Shown: positions 16,449-25,772, numbered from the stretch's first letter. The stretch: 64,000 nucleotides of DNA from Pelobacter seleniigenes DSM 18267 (GCF_000711225.1 NZ_JOMG01000002.1:942501-1006500), one strand, 5' to 3'. Notes: generated by a model from the letters alone, not told the origin. Program-made: numbers and translations.

Positions 16449-19400
16449 TCAGTGTCTATAGAGATTCACTTTAATATCATTATTGAATAATTTCTTACTC
16501 TCACTCCATGACGAGATAATGTTTCTTGAATCAAGCCATCTGACCAAAACCTGATTCTCGGGGCTGTTCTCCAATCTTGGCTTGTTATACCCAGTTTTTA
16601 TTTGGGAAAAGGGTTGGGGCAGATTAGCCAAGACATGACGCACTTCGTCATCAGTCATAAGAGAATGATATTTATTAAAGAGTGATATTTGCGTCGCTAT
16701 GGGCGTAGAATGCTCAACTAGGGATTGTGCAATACTCCCATTGAGATTGGGTATGTTGGCGTCGGTGTTGACAAGAACCGAGCCTATGAGTGCTGATCGA
16801 TCGGGAAGGCCCACAAGCGCTTCTAGGTCCATTATTTTGACTATCCCAAGCTTGGAAGCATGATTAATTTCAGATCGAAGAAGATCTTCCAAGAAATCGT
16901 CATCCAGGCCGAAGCTAACTGGGTCCGCCAGATATTTGTGGATGTTGGCCGCGACAAATAGTAACTGCAAATTCCTGTTCTCAGCGAGCGCTTCTAAACT
17001 CTCCGTAGTAAATGTGACTTTTTCCTCACTTATTAAGACTCGAAGTTTGGCTGGCTCAAGCCCTACAGGAAATTCTTTAAAAGGCTTGGGTAAAGCATGC
17101 GCATATTCTTTATAGCTGGCATCAGATAGTAAGCCAGCATTGAAGAGGAACAGACGCAGCTTCAGTGAATCTGAGTCGCTTGGTATGGGATATTTCAGGA
17201 TAGCCGACCGGACGTCATCTCGATCAAGATAGCCAATCAGGCACTCATCCTCGAACCCTTCACTTTCGATAAAATCAAGACAGTTCATCCAGGTTGGTTC
17301 GATCTTACCTAACTGGAACAGCATCGAGTGCACCCCCCCAGGCACATCCTCTAGGGATGGAAGCGGGGTCGTCTGCCGTCCAAGAAACTCCCGAAGATCA
17401 CCTTGATCAAGCGTATCGTGGCGAACAACGGCAAGAATAGCGGGGGCATCCTCCTCTGAGTTCCCTTGAAGATCCAAAAGGATATCATGTAGGTAGCGAT
17501 CGAAATCGTATTCGACCCACTTCATCAAGGTTGCGTTATTTGTTGAACGTATGGCCGTGTAGTTCCTCTCACGTAATGGCTTAAGATCCTTCTCTCCCAA
17601 AATCGCTTGGTAGATGAATTCCAAGTTTGCGATCGTGAGTTCGAAAAGCCCCTCCTCGAACATGAAGTGTACAATTTCAGAGTGTTCTTTGATTGCAGCA
17701 AGATCTTTGACCTCAAAGTCGAGACATGCAAGGCGTTCCGGTGCTAATTCGGGTGAATTCACCAAAATCTCAGGAAGGTTCGCCGAAACAAATTCCGGTA
17801 GTTTCTTGAAATCCCTTGCGAGCGTTTTGAGCACGCTTTCCGGTAGGCTCGCGACCAGTTGGGTAACGTGTGAGATATTGTTGGGGCTGGCAATGGCTGT
17901 TGGGACAAGACCTTTCCATGCTTTTGCTAGCTCCGAAAGCAGTCCTACAACATAGTGGCCGCTGGAGTAATAGGAATCGAAAAAACTCTCGCAGCTTTCG
18001 AATTCGGACGAGAGACACTCGATAAGCTTCTTCATTTGGTCGGGGTAACAGCTTGGGTCACTTAAGAGACTATCGACAAGCTTGACGTTCAAGACATAGC
18101 TTTGCCGGAAGTCTTCATCTCGCATCGCTGCGATGACCTCTTTTGGATTGTCAATTGGGAAACCCGGTTCAGGCGTAACAAATGCTCTTATCTGGATTAG
18201 AAACTTGTTGTCATTGGGCGACAAACGGCCTGAGTGAAAGAGTGAAGTGTATTGGTAGTAGGTATCGTCAAGATGGCCTTCCAGAATCAGATAACGGGCA
18301 AGTTCCCCGTTTTCCCCTAAGTTTCCGAGAAGCTCCTGCACGCGGTCGGCATTCAAACGCAACAGCTCATTAAGCTTAGTCGTACGAAGCGCTGCGATCT
18401 TTGATCTTAGCTCCTGTATTTTGCGCAAGCTCTTGTTCTTATTGCCAGCCGCCTTGTTTTCGATCTCCGTTTTGCGTTGCTTGTAGGATTTCTGAGAATC
18501 TACCTCGCTTTGCAATTTGGAAACATCGACCGTATCTTGTTGATTATAGTAGCCGCTACGGCAGAATAGACGCGAAGCCTCAATAAATTGCTCGAACGCA
18601 TCATGGCTGACCAACTGGTGAAGCGTGATCCATGTTTGCCGATCAAGACTGACTGTGACAACATTCTCTGGAAGCTTCTCAATCAGGGCCATAGCGTAGA
18701 TTTGCCGCAGCTCTTTCAGGTCCGAAGGCGTCTGTCGCTCGGCGATTTCAAGTCGCTTTTCGAGTTCCGCGATCTCCGTCCTATACGTGGCCTCACCATG
18801 CCCAATGAGTTCGTCTTGGAGGTTCAATATTTTGGCGAGAGCCCCCGCGCCGCGGTGCAGTTGCTCAAAGTCCCTTGGATAGACGTTTTTATAGATCAGG
18901 ATCGCGAGGAGTTTGTTGGTGTCGAGCAGATTCTCTCCATCGGTTTCCAAATTAGCCACATAGATGGCGTACTCATTAAAAATGTTCTGAATCAACCTCA
19001 GGTCGTTCAGGTATCGTGAGACCTCTCTCAGAAACTGCGGGTCAAGGCGCTCATCAAGCTCAAGTCTCCTTCCCTGCTCCAATACCATATCGATCGAATT
19101 CGATGTGTTGATGATCGGTATAACGGGAATAATGAATTCGAAGAACTTGGTTCGATCGGTGTTGACAAACATATCGTCGCGCAGGGCGTAGAGGAATCTG
19201 ATAGTGCGTTTCACGCCTGCATTCTCGTTCACGAGGCTATTAATTTCGCGCAGTGTGACGAAAATTTCAGTATCGTTAAATCGATCGAGATCCTCAATGA
19301 TGACAAGATCATAAGCGGTTGATTGGAAGAAATAGATTATTTCGTCGAGGTGGCGGTTCAATATGGACGCCTGGTCATCATGTGCAGGCTTAATCTCAAC

Positions 19401-20066
19401 ATCCTTCAGCGAGATGCTCTTGAGTGACAGGCCGAAGCTCGCGACATAAAAGTGATGCAGCGTCACCCAGAGGAATGTTGCCGCAAGCACTAAAATCCCC
19501 AGATTGAGCCAATTGCTGAGCGCAAGCGGGACGAAAAAAGTGCCACTGATGATGTCTTCTCGTTTATGAAACACGTACCACAGCGCGAGAATTCCAAGCA
19601 TTATGTAAAGAGATTTAAAAATCGAACAAACACCAGGAGATTGAATTCTTTTGAATCTTGATAGCGGAAGCTTGTTTGCGTCAGCACCATACAGCATCTG
19701 CTGCAGGATACTTCTCTCAATCTCTTGACGGCTTACCTTCTCGCCCCTCGAATCGGCCTCGGGAACGAATGCAGCAAGAGAAATATGAAGCGCAGGCCGC
19801 CGATACTTCTTCAAGAAGGATTGGATGATGCTGCTCTTTCCTGATCCATAGGGGCCAGTTAGAGCGATGTTAGAGACCTTCGCATTGTTCGTCGCAAACA
19901 AAATCGCTTCGGAATATACGCCAGCCTTGTCTGCCTCATCAGTTGGCGCGAGGTCCACGTACTTCGATTGCATGTCGGCGGAGCGGTCTTTGCTTTCCAG
20001 CCAAGACACGATGCTATAGAGTCTATTGGCAACCCAGAGTGTTATTGAGGTGATGGTCTTTAACAT
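16449..20066 (-). CDS. YobI/KAP-like membrane P-loop NTPase
   Basis: 1205 residues from ATG 20066. Walker A is GPYGSGKS (71-78). Two membrane helices (~151-168 and ~187-206) are inserted between it and Walker B VIIEDLDRF (255-263), the hallmark of KAP-type NTPases; YobI-like proteins share this plan. A sensor-like region FLYALRDDMF follows. From ~430 to 600 the chain is charged and helical, probably a coiled coil (for example QELRSKIAALRTTKLNELLRL). The last ~600 residues are leucine-rich helical repeats of unknown fold. KAP and YobI NTPases occur in anti-phage loci and are thought to sense infection at the membrane. Its codon use and AT-rich DNA differ from the flanking chromosome, supporting transfer. 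Confidence 0.8.
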   Translation of the reverse strand: MLKTITSITLWVANRLYSIVSWLESKDRSADMQSKYVDLAPTDEADKAGVYSEAILFATNNAKVSNIALTGPYGSGKSSIIQSFLKKYRRPALHISLAAFVPEADSRGEKVSRQEIERSILQQMLYGADANKLPLSRFKRIQSPGVCSIFKSLYIMLGILALWYVFHKREDIISGTFFVPLALSNWLNLGILVLAATFLWVTLHHFYVASFGLSLKSISLKDVEIKPAHDDQASILNRHLDEIIYFFQSTAYDLVIIEDLDRFNDTEIFVTLREINSLVNENAGVKRTIRFLYALRDDMFVNTDRTKFFEFIIPVIPIINTSNSIDMVLEQGRRLELDERLDPQFLREVSRYLNDLRLIQNIFNEYAIYVANLETDGENLLDTNKLLAILIYKNVYPRDFEQLHRGAGALAKILNLQDELIGHGEATYRTEIAELEKRLEIAERQTPSDLKELRQIYAMALIEKLPENVVTVSLDRQTWITLHQLVSHDAFEQFIEASRLFCRSGYYNQQDTVDVSKLQSEVDSQKSYKQRKTEIENKAAGNKNKSLRKIQELRSKIAALRTTKLNELLRLNADRVQELLGNLGENGELARYLILEGHLDDTYYQYTSLFHSGRLSPNDNKFLIQIRAFVTPEPGFPIDNPKEVIAAMRDEDFRQSYVLNVKLVDSLLSDPSCYPDQMKKLIECLSSEFESCESFFDSYYSSGHYVVGLLSELAKAWKGLVPTAIASPNNISHVTQLVASLPESVLKTLARDFKKLPEFVSANLPEILVNSPELAPERLACLDFEVKDLAAIKEHSEIVHFMFEEGLFELTIANLEFIYQAILGEKDLKPLRERNYTAIRSTNNATLMKWVEYDFDRYLHDILLDLQGNSEEDAPAILAVVRHDTLDQGDLREFLGRQTTPLPSLEDVPGGVHSMLFQLGKIEPTWMNCLDFIESEGFEDECLIGYLDRDDVRSAILKYPIPSDSDSLKLRLFLFNAGLLSDASYKEYAHALPKPFKEFPVGLEPAKLRVLISEEKVTFTTESLEALAENRNLQLLFVAANIHKYLADPVSFGLDDDFLEDLLRSEINHASKLGIVKIMDLEALVGLPDRSALIGSVLVNTDANIPNLNGSIAQSLVEHSTPIATQISLFNKYHSLMTDDEVRHVLANLPQPFSQIKTGYNKPRLENSPENQVLVRWLDSRNIISSWSESKKLFNNDIKVNLYRH

Positions 20067-20172
20067 ACGATAACCTAACCTTCAAGAAACGAAAAAGCAC
20101 TAAAGGCTGACTTAAATCAGTCCACTTTTGCGGGGTGCCCGATTTTTCATGCTTGATCTTCGGATAAATAAT

Positions 20173-20204
20173 TCTGAAAACTGGAATCACTCCCGGTTTT
20201 CAGA
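20173..20204 (-). other. inverted repeat between hsdS and the NTPase gene
   Basis: TCTGAAAACTGG and CCGGTTTTCAGA form a 12-bp stem with one mismatch and an 8-base loop, 9 bases downstream of the hsdS stop. It lacks a long T tract on the minus strand, so it may be a weak terminator or a processing hairpin. Confidence 0.45.
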
Positions 20205-20212
20205 CTTTTACA

Positions 20213-21532
20213 TCATTCTTTAAACACCCAGTTCCGAATATCGATCTTGCCGGCGACGGCGGCTGAGTTAAGTGCAGTGCGCCGTTCTATAAGAAGATCA
20301 ATTTGCTTCTGCGCACTCGCTGAAATTTGATCGTATTTTGAGTTTACTTTGTCTATGTGCTGTAAAATTTTCTCGATCTCACCTGCCGGTGGGATAGGTA
20401 CTTTAATGCTTTTGAACTCATCCCAATATAGCCTTAGCCGGAAGTCCGTGATCCCCCGTGAAAACCGTTTCAGCTCTGTAACCGCATTTGGTGAACGTAA
20501 AACAAGTTCAAAGTATGAAGAATTCAACTCAGCCTTCGGCTTGCAAACGACATATGCCGGGCTGATCAAACCATTAACCTTTGCGGCACCAAATCCCCCC
20601 TGCCAAGCCCTCATCATATTGTAAGCAAGATCGTTTTCATGTACTACTTTGTAGAGGGAACGGTCTTCACTTCTGAAAACCTTCCTCTCCATCTCCTCTT
20701 CATCAAGTTCCTTATCCGATATGCCATGATGGATAGACACGCGAAGTATGGGGTACTCAAGCTCTGCTTCCCTTACAGCTCTTGAGCCGCTTTCCGAGAA
20801 TAATGTTCCGATTCGCCGCACGTCCCAACACTCCGGAACTTCCCCCAACCACTCAACACCGGAATCTTTCATCGGCACATCGGGGTTCAGCCCTTTGGTT
20901 ACGGCATGACTGATCACCGCCTGGCGCTTTTCTTTCAGCAGCTTGATTAGTTGTTGTTGCTTGTCAATCAGGGTGTCGATTTTGGCGGTTTCGTGGTCGA
21001 GAAAGTTGGCGATTTGCTCCTGCTCAGGAATTGAAGGCACCAGCAATGGCAAACGCCTCATATCTTCGAACTTCATGGATTGCCGAAGTCCGCCGCCCAT
21101 CCCGTAGAACACTTTCGTCGTATCGTAGGAATGTAAAAGGCGATACAAATAGCGATCGTTAAGCTGGCCGCTTTTGGCGATCAATTTAAGATACGCGGAG
21201 GTAATTATCCCCGACTCTCCAGCATGCCCTACTCGCAAGCTGCGTTTATCGTTCTGGAGGTCAGTAAGGCGTAAAACAATGTCCCCTGCATCGACCAGTT
21301 GATACGTGTTGAACGATTCGGGCAAAAGACCGTAGTTCTCTTCAACATCCCTGCGAATAATTCGACCATAGCTCAAAGACAATATATTTGACTCTTGACC
21401 ATCAACATTCTTCCGACACTCAGTATCTGTGCACGCGAATAGGGGTTTAACATCCCATGTCTTTGGGATATCACCAACCCACGCAACGCCCGAATTCTTG
21501 ACAGAGAAATATGCTGAGTAACGCCCTGTCAT
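20213..21532 (-). CDS. hsdS: type I restriction-modification specificity subunit
   Basis: 439 residues. It has two target-recognition domains, each opened by the family signature KNSGVAWVGDIPKTWDV (~residues 12-28) and KDSGVEWLGEVPECWDV (~ middle), and each followed by a helical spacer (EQIANFLDHETAKIDTLIDKQQQLIKLLKEKR; EIEKILQHIDKVNSKYDQI). HsdS decides the bipartite DNA site of the complex. ATG 21532 overlaps the last base of the abi stop (TGATG), which suggests translational coupling; a 6-codon longer reading from 21550 is possible. The target sequence cannot be read from the protein. Confidence 0.93.
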   Translation of the reverse strand: MTGRYSAYFSVKNSGVAWVGDIPKTWDVKPLFACTDTECRKNVDGQESNILSLSYGRIIRRDVEENYGLLPESFNTYQLVDAGDIVLRLTDLQNDKRSLRVGHAGESGIITSAYLKLIAKSGQLNDRYLYRLLHSYDTTKVFYGMGGGLRQSMKFEDMRRLPLLVPSIPEQEQIANFLDHETAKIDTLIDKQQQLIKLLKEKRQAVISHAVTKGLNPDVPMKDSGVEWLGEVPECWDVRRIGTLFSESGSRAVREAELEYPILRVSIHHGISDKELDEEEMERKVFRSEDRSLYKVVHENDLAYNMMRAWQGGFGAAKVNGLISPAYVVCKPKAELNSSYFELVLRSPNAVTELKRFSRGITDFRLRLYWDEFKSIKVPIPPAGEIEKILQHIDKVNSKYDQISASAQKQIDLLIERRTALNSAAVAGKIDIRNWVFKE

Positions 21533-22455
21533 CACTCTACCCCACGCCAAGGCTCACGCTCCCGCCAATCCTCCGGAAACCCCATCGCCCTCAAGTCACT
21601 CTCCAAAACAGTCTCAAGAAGACTCATCAACTGCGACTTCCATTGCCCCGTTGGATTGATGACACTTTTCAAGTACTCGATGATGACCAGGTAGTTGAAA
21701 ATGCGGTGCCCCAGCCTATCGGGAGCACTATTCGGCATAACCCTTTCCCGCAGCCGTTTTATCTCCGGCAGAGTCATCGGAAATTGACGATTCCACAGTC
21801 TGCCATGGTGGGCAGCCGTGTTTCGCACCGGGGTTAGGGTATGCAGCACTTTTTCTAAAACCTCAATCGTAGGCAACTTCAGACTTCGCATGACTTCTTT
21901 TTTTATTTCTGTATTGCTCGTATTGGAAAACCAACAGGACAGTTGCCCAAAACTCATCATCTCGACAATTGCCCAAATGGGTGGCAAAAAGGGCCTTGAA
22001 TAGTGATCCAGATAATGCTTGATAAAAACCTCACTACTCTTCTTGACTTCACGGGAAAGCATCGCCAAGTCCCGCTGATGTTGCCACGGATCTTTAAAAA
22101 GATCTGAATTCATATAAGCATGAGGACCGTGGTGCTTTGCCATAGCACCTGCCCAACGCGTTCTGATCGCAACTTCAATCCGTTCGAGGGCGTTCATCAC
22201 CAACAGCCGCAGCTTTCGGTCAAAGTCGTAGAGATCCAAAACCCGGTCAAAGGTCGTACCTGCTTCGAAATGATGGTTGCGGCTGTCTGGTTCTACAGGA
22301 GCTAGTTCAAAAGGGAGCCAATAGGCGCTAAGGCGATAGTAGCCGATATGGGTGAGATAATGTTTGAGTCGCTCAGGGTTTTCGCAGACTAACCCGCGCT
22401 GAAACAAACGGGCAACCTGATCATCAATTGAAAGAGGGGGCTTGCTATATTGCAT
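21532..22455 (-). CDS. Abi_2/AbiF-family abortive-infection protein (HEPN-like)
   Basis: 307 residues. The family opening KPPLSIDDQVARLFQRGL with HYLTHIGYYRLSAYW and the DFDRKLRLLVMNALERIEVAIRT helix are characteristic of Abi_2 (AbiD/AbiF) proteins. R211-NTAA-H216 is the Rx4H ribonuclease motif of HEPN domains, so an RNA-cleaving toxin is plausible. The gene is inserted between hsdM and hsdS, coupled to hsdS by a one-base overlap, so it will be made with the modification complex. A structured RNA candidate lies just upstream (22470-22560). Abi_2 proteins typically stop phage growth by host shutdown. Confidence 0.87.
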   Translation of the reverse strand: MQYSKPPLSIDDQVARLFQRGLVCENPERLKHYLTHIGYYRLSAYWLPFELAPVEPDSRNHHFEAGTTFDRVLDLYDFDRKLRLLVMNALERIEVAIRTRWAGAMAKHHGPHAYMNSDLFKDPWQHQRDLAMLSREVKKSSEVFIKHYLDHYSRPFLPPIWAIVEMMSFGQLSCWFSNTSNTEIKKEVMRSLKLPTIEVLEKVLHTLTPVRNTAAHHGRLWNRQFPMTLPEIKRLRERVMPNSAPDRLGHRIFNYLVIIEYLKSVINPTGQWKSQLMSLLETVLESDLRAMGFPEDWREREPWRGVE

Positions 22456-22469
22456 AGCTTAGCCCCCTA

Positions 22470-22560
22470 AAAATAAACCCTCCGGTTTGAGCATCGCGAC
22501 GGCGAACCATCGGAGAGGCTTGGAGGGTGTTTTTAAAGTGAATCGCCGAAGCGATGGAAA
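22470..22560 (-). ncRNA. structured RNA candidate upstream of the abi gene
   Basis: Read on the minus strand, two hairpins with UUCG tetraloops are present: AUCGC-UUCG-GCGAU (22555-22542) and CGAUGG-UUCG-CCGUCG (22512-22497, one G-U pair). The second lies inside an outer stem CCCUCC/GGAGGG (22527-22522 with 22483-22478). It fills the gap between hsdM and the abi start. A conserved RNA called the abiF motif has been described beside Abi_2 genes; I infer this may be one, but no covariance test was possible. A 63-codon reading frame over this stretch has no protein-like features. Confidence 0.55.
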
Positions 22561-22632
22561 AACTGTACATTCCCCCATTCATACCGTCAAGTACTATTTT
22601 AAACATAGAAAACATCTGGCAAGCAGCAGCTT

Positions 22633-24966
22633 TCACGAATGAACCTCCCGCAGCAGATCCATAATCTCCTGACTCACCAAATCAAGATCAGCATCAATCT
22701 CCTCCAGCGAACGCGGCGGTGTGTAGACATAGAAATGCCGATTGAAAGGGATCTCGTAACCAACCAGACCAAGTTCACCATCTTTGCCATCACGTTTGCT
22801 GCCGTCGATCCAGGCATCGGGCACATGGGGAGCGACTTCCTTTAAAAAATAATCTTCAACCAACTCCTTGACCGGACGTGACGGATCAAGGGGGATATTC
22901 TCATAATCGCGCAGATCGCCATCGGCCTGAAATTCGACGACCTTCTTCCCCAGCTCAAACAGCCCGTAAAGTGGATCGGCCTGTTGACTGTGAACCTTCT
23001 TGATCACCCGTTGTGCCTCGGGATTTTTCCAACTCACTGCATTAAGAAGCTGTTTTTTCTCCCCAACCTCAAGCTTCACCTCGATTGCTTTCAGAGCCTT
23101 CTTCAGCTGGCCTTCAAAATGATTGAAGTCATCACAGTGGCCAACAACGATAGCGTCAGTCCCCATCTGTTTGCCAAGCTGTTTTTGCAACGCGACTCCG
23201 ACCTCCAGCAGGGCTTTCTGAAAACGCCACAGACCGTCGTCTAACACCGTCTTGATCTGCTTCTCTTTCAACCCGGAGAAGTTCTCTTTGATATAGGCGC
23301 GAATTTCACTCTCGTAAGCGGAGAGATCGCCGTAATCTTCATCCGCCCAGTTCTGTCCAAACTGTTCGTAAGCCCACTTCATCACCGAATCGAACGGTTT
23401 GGGCGCAAAACGCAACTCTTCCAGACGTTCATTGCTGAACTGTACCGAAAGCCGCAAAGGCCGCTCAACGGTAATGCGCCGGTAGCCGAAATCAGTAGTT
23501 GCGAAAACCTTGCTCGAAAAGGTCTTCGGTTCTGGTGCTTTCGGGTTGTCAGCTTGCCGACCCCGGTTGCTTTTCACATCCTCTGGTTTGTTGAGTTCAA
23601 CACTGTCAATTTGCGCGAACTGTCCGAAGGCTCGGGTGATCGTGGCAATATCATCATCAAGCATCACGTTGCGCTTGGAACCGAGGGACCTGCGCATCTT
23701 GCTGCAGAGGTTGACGCCGTTGATGAGCTGCACCTTTCCTTTTCGTTCCGGGGCTTTCTTGTTGGAGAGTACCCAGACATAAGTGGCGATGCCGGTGTTG
23801 TAGAACATGTCGGTCGGCAGGGCAACGATTGCCTCCAGCAGATCGACTTCAAGGATGTAACGGCGAATTTCGCTCTCACCACTCCCCGCGCCGCCGGTAA
23901 AAAGCGGCGAGCCGTTGAGGATAATGCCAATTCGCCCGCCGCCGTCCCTGGTGTCGCGCAGCTTGCTGATAAGGTGCAGCAAAAACAGCAACGAGCCGTC
24001 GGAGACCCGTGGCAAACCGGGGCCAAAGCGTCCGTCAAAACCTTTGAAGGTGTGTTCGTCCCGGATCTCTTTTTCGACCTTCTTCCAATCGACTCCAAAG
24101 GGTGGGTTGGAAAGCATGTAATCGAATTTATCGGCATAAAGCTGATCGTTGCTCAGGGTGTTGCCCAGCTTGATACGGTCGACTTCCTGTCCTTTGATCA
24201 GCATGTCGGCTTTGCAGATGGCGTAAGATTCCGGGTTCAGCTCCTGGCCAAAAGCGCGCATGACCGCATTGGGGTTGAGCTCGTGAACATACTCCATGCC
24301 ATTGGAGAGAAAGCCTCCTGTTCCGGCCGTTGGGTCATAAATGGTGCGGATGATCCCTTCCCGAGTTAGAACCTCATCATCCGCCATAAAAACCAAAGAC
24401 GTTGTCAGGCGGACGATATCACGTGGGGTAAAGTGCTCACCGGCAGTTTCATTGGAACTCTCTGCAAAACGCCGAATCAGTTCTTCAAAAACCAGCCCCA
24501 TTTCATAATTGGAAATACGCTGCGGGCTGAGATCGGCATTGGCGAACTTTTGCACCACCTTATAAAGTAGATTACAGTCATTCAGCTGGCCGATAAATTC
24601 ACTGAACTTGAAATATTCAAAAATCTCCCGCGCATCTTTTGAGAAAGATTGCAGATAGGTTTCCAGATTATCTTTGATGCTCGCTTCCCCAAGCTTGGAC
24701 AGGTCCATGGGCGAGGTGTTGACAAAATTTGCGGAGGTCGCATGCAACAGGATTTTTTCAGCGGCACTCTCCGGTAATCCCATTTTACTGACTTCAGCAT
24801 TTTTCTTCAGGATGCCGGGTTTGTCCTCTTCAAGAACACACTCAAGCCGGCGCAATAGCGTAAAAGGAAGAATAATCCGGCCGTACTGGCTTTGTTTGAA
24901 ATCACCGCGCAGCAGATCAGCAACCGCCCACAAAAATGCAGCGGTCTGGGTAAAATTGGGTGTCAT
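22633..24966 (-). CDS. hsdM: type I restriction-modification DNA adenine methyltransferase subunit
   Basis: 777 residues, longer than the usual ~500 because of a C-terminal extension. An HsdM N-terminal helical domain (~1-150) includes [18 protein letters not shown]. Then come [12 protein letters not shown], the AdoMet motif [11 protein letters not shown] (211-220) and the catalytic motif IV NPPF (287-290). Residues ~520-777 carry a second, HsdM-associated domain with [32 protein letters not shown]. The enzyme methylates adenine (N6) at the site chosen by HsdS. It is the first gene of the island operon; its leader holds a terminator-like hairpin. Confidence 0.95.
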   Translation of the reverse strand: MTPNFTQTAAFLWAVADLLRGDFKQSQYGRIILPFTLLRRLECVLEEDKPGILKKNAEVSKMGLPESAAEKILLHATSANFVNTSPMDLSKLGEASIKDNLETYLQSFSKDAREIFEYFKFSEFIGQLNDCNLLYKVVQKFANADLSPQRISNYEMGLVFEELIRRFAESSNETAGEHFTPRDIVRLTTSLVFMADDEVLTREGIIRTIYDPTAGTGGFLSNGMEYVHELNPNAVMRAFGQELNPESYAICKADMLIKGQEVDRIKLGNTLSNDQLYADKFDYMLSNPPFGVDWKKVEKEIRDEHTFKGFDGRFGPGLPRVSDGSLLFLLHLISKLRDTRDGGGRIGIILNGSPLFTGGAGSGESEIRRYILEVDLLEAIVALPTDMFYNTGIATYVWVLSNKKAPERKGKVQLINGVNLCSKMRRSLGSKRNVMLDDDIATITRAFGQFAQIDSVELNKPEDVKSNRGRQADNPKAPEPKTFSSKVFATTDFGYRRITVERPLRLSVQFSNERLEELRFAPKPFDSVMKWAYEQFGQNWADEDYGDLSAYESEIRAYIKENFSGLKEKQIKTVLDDGLWRFQKALLEVGVALQKQLGKQMGTDAIVVGHCDDFNHFEGQLKKALKAIEVKLEVGEKKQLLNAVSWKNPEAQRVIKKVHSQQADPLYGLFELGKKVVEFQADGDLRDYENIPLDPSRPVKELVEDYFLKEVAPHVPDAWIDGSKRDGKDGELGLVGYEIPFNRHFYVYTPPRSLEEIDADLDLVSQEIMDLLREVHS

Positions 24967-24997
24967 AAAACTAAATACCTTCCTGGAATTTCATTGC

Positions 24998-25036
24998 AAA
25001 AAGACCGCTCCGGCCTTGCGGACACGAAGCGGTCTT
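24998..25036 (-). terminator. terminator-like hairpin in the hsdM leader (possible attenuator)
   Basis: On the minus strand AAGACCGCT (25036-25028) pairs with AGCGGTCTT (25009-25001) and is followed by a run of Ts (to 24998). A small inner TCCG/CGGA pairing occupies the loop. It ends only ~32 bases before the hsdM start codon and 20 bases before its ribosome site AGGAAGGT. With no room for a promoter after it, the promoter must be upstream, so the hairpin would be inside the hsdM message. Confidence 0.6.
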
Positions 25037-25484
25037 AATCAATTTTGCGGGCCATCATCGCATTCCCCCGGATAGCATAAATATTCACAGATCATAACGA
25101 AATAGCTGCAATATTTCTATCGGTTTCTCTGCCGAGGAACGGGTCGATAAAACTCCTTGTAGAGATGGTCAGCAGGGCGAAACCAGACCTTGATCCGGAG
25201 AGAACAAAGAATAGCATTTTCATCCCCATCCTTCCCCTTTCACCATGCCAGCCGAACCAACTCCAGCCATCCCCATTCGGCATGACAAGGGTGAATTATC
25301 ACCACTTGTCGATTCATGTTAATATGAATATAAATAAATCATCGTCTCAAGGATGATTCAGGTTCGCTTAAGTTGGAAGTGTTAATTTGTCAGTTCATCT
25401 CAAGTGAACGCTGATCGTCAACTTGAGTTTAAATAAGCCCACGACACCTGTGGGACATAACCAAAGAGAATGGAGAGAAGACTT
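25037..25484. other. intergenic stretch at the right side of the island
   Basis: About 450 bases without a convincing gene. No copy of the tRNA-Pro 3' end was found here, so the right boundary of the island is not marked. An AT-rich patch (25315-25340) and an imperfect pair of CTTGAG/CTCAAG half-sites (25395-25432) lie before the small gene at 25485. One 63-codon frame on the minus strand lacks a ribosome site and family features. Confidence 0.5.
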
Positions 25485-25664
25485 ATGACAACGATACCGA
25501 TGGAGACTCTGTCTCCGACAAAAAATCGCACAGCGACAAGCAAAAAGCGTTCTTTCAAAGATGCCGTTTCTTCTGTTTTTCAATCACTTGGCTCGTCTGC
25601 AAGCTTCAGTGGCTATGGCCGCTCCAGCATGGGCCCGTTGTTCACCTGGTCGGAAGAGGATTGA
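25485..25664 (+). CDS. small protein of unknown function
   Basis: 59 residues from ATG 25485, with a strong ribosome site GGAGAGAAG eight bases upstream and a long terminator 40 bases after the stop. The first half is basic and rich in Ser, Thr and Lys (TSKKRSFKDAVSSVF). The second half is Gly/Ser-rich with aromatics and an acidic end (FSGYGRSSMGPLFTWSEED). It has no Cys, no membrane helix and no signal peptide. I do not recognise it. A small regulatory or leader-type protein, or a modified-peptide precursor, would fit this make-up, but nothing nearby supports either. Confidence 0.6.
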   Translation: MTTIPMETLSPTKNRTATSKKRSFKDAVSSVFQSLGSSASFSGYGRSSMGPLFTWSEED

Positions 25665-25703
25665 AGTAGCCTCATCCGATAGGCAACTTTGACTGTACCT
25701 TGC

Positions 25704-25744
25704 AACAATGCCGATCCTTTAGAAGGATCGGCATTGTTCATTTT
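25704..25744 (+). terminator. strong intrinsic terminator
   Basis: A perfect 16-bp stem (25704-25719 with 25723-25738), three-base loop TAG and a following ATTTT. It ends the 59-residue gene and also lies beyond the convergent LysR stop. Confidence 0.85.
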
Positions 25745-25772
25745 AGGAGCGGAATGACAGATTGGAGAGATT

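Noticed and set aside
22445-22636. 63-codon frame over the RNA candidate
   Set aside because: No family features; the region is better explained by stable UUCG hairpins.
11940-24966. Integrase, transposase or CRISPR genes in or near the island
   Set aside because: None of the reading frames shows integrase or transposase motifs, and no regularly spaced direct repeats are seen.
25092-25283. 63-codon minus-strand frame upstream of hsdM
   Set aside because: No ribosome site, and Trp/Gly-rich residues without a recognisable domain.
24967-25484. Right attachment site of the RM island
   Set aside because: No copy of CAAATCCTCTCGCCCCGA was found here on either strand by eye; the right end is not placed.
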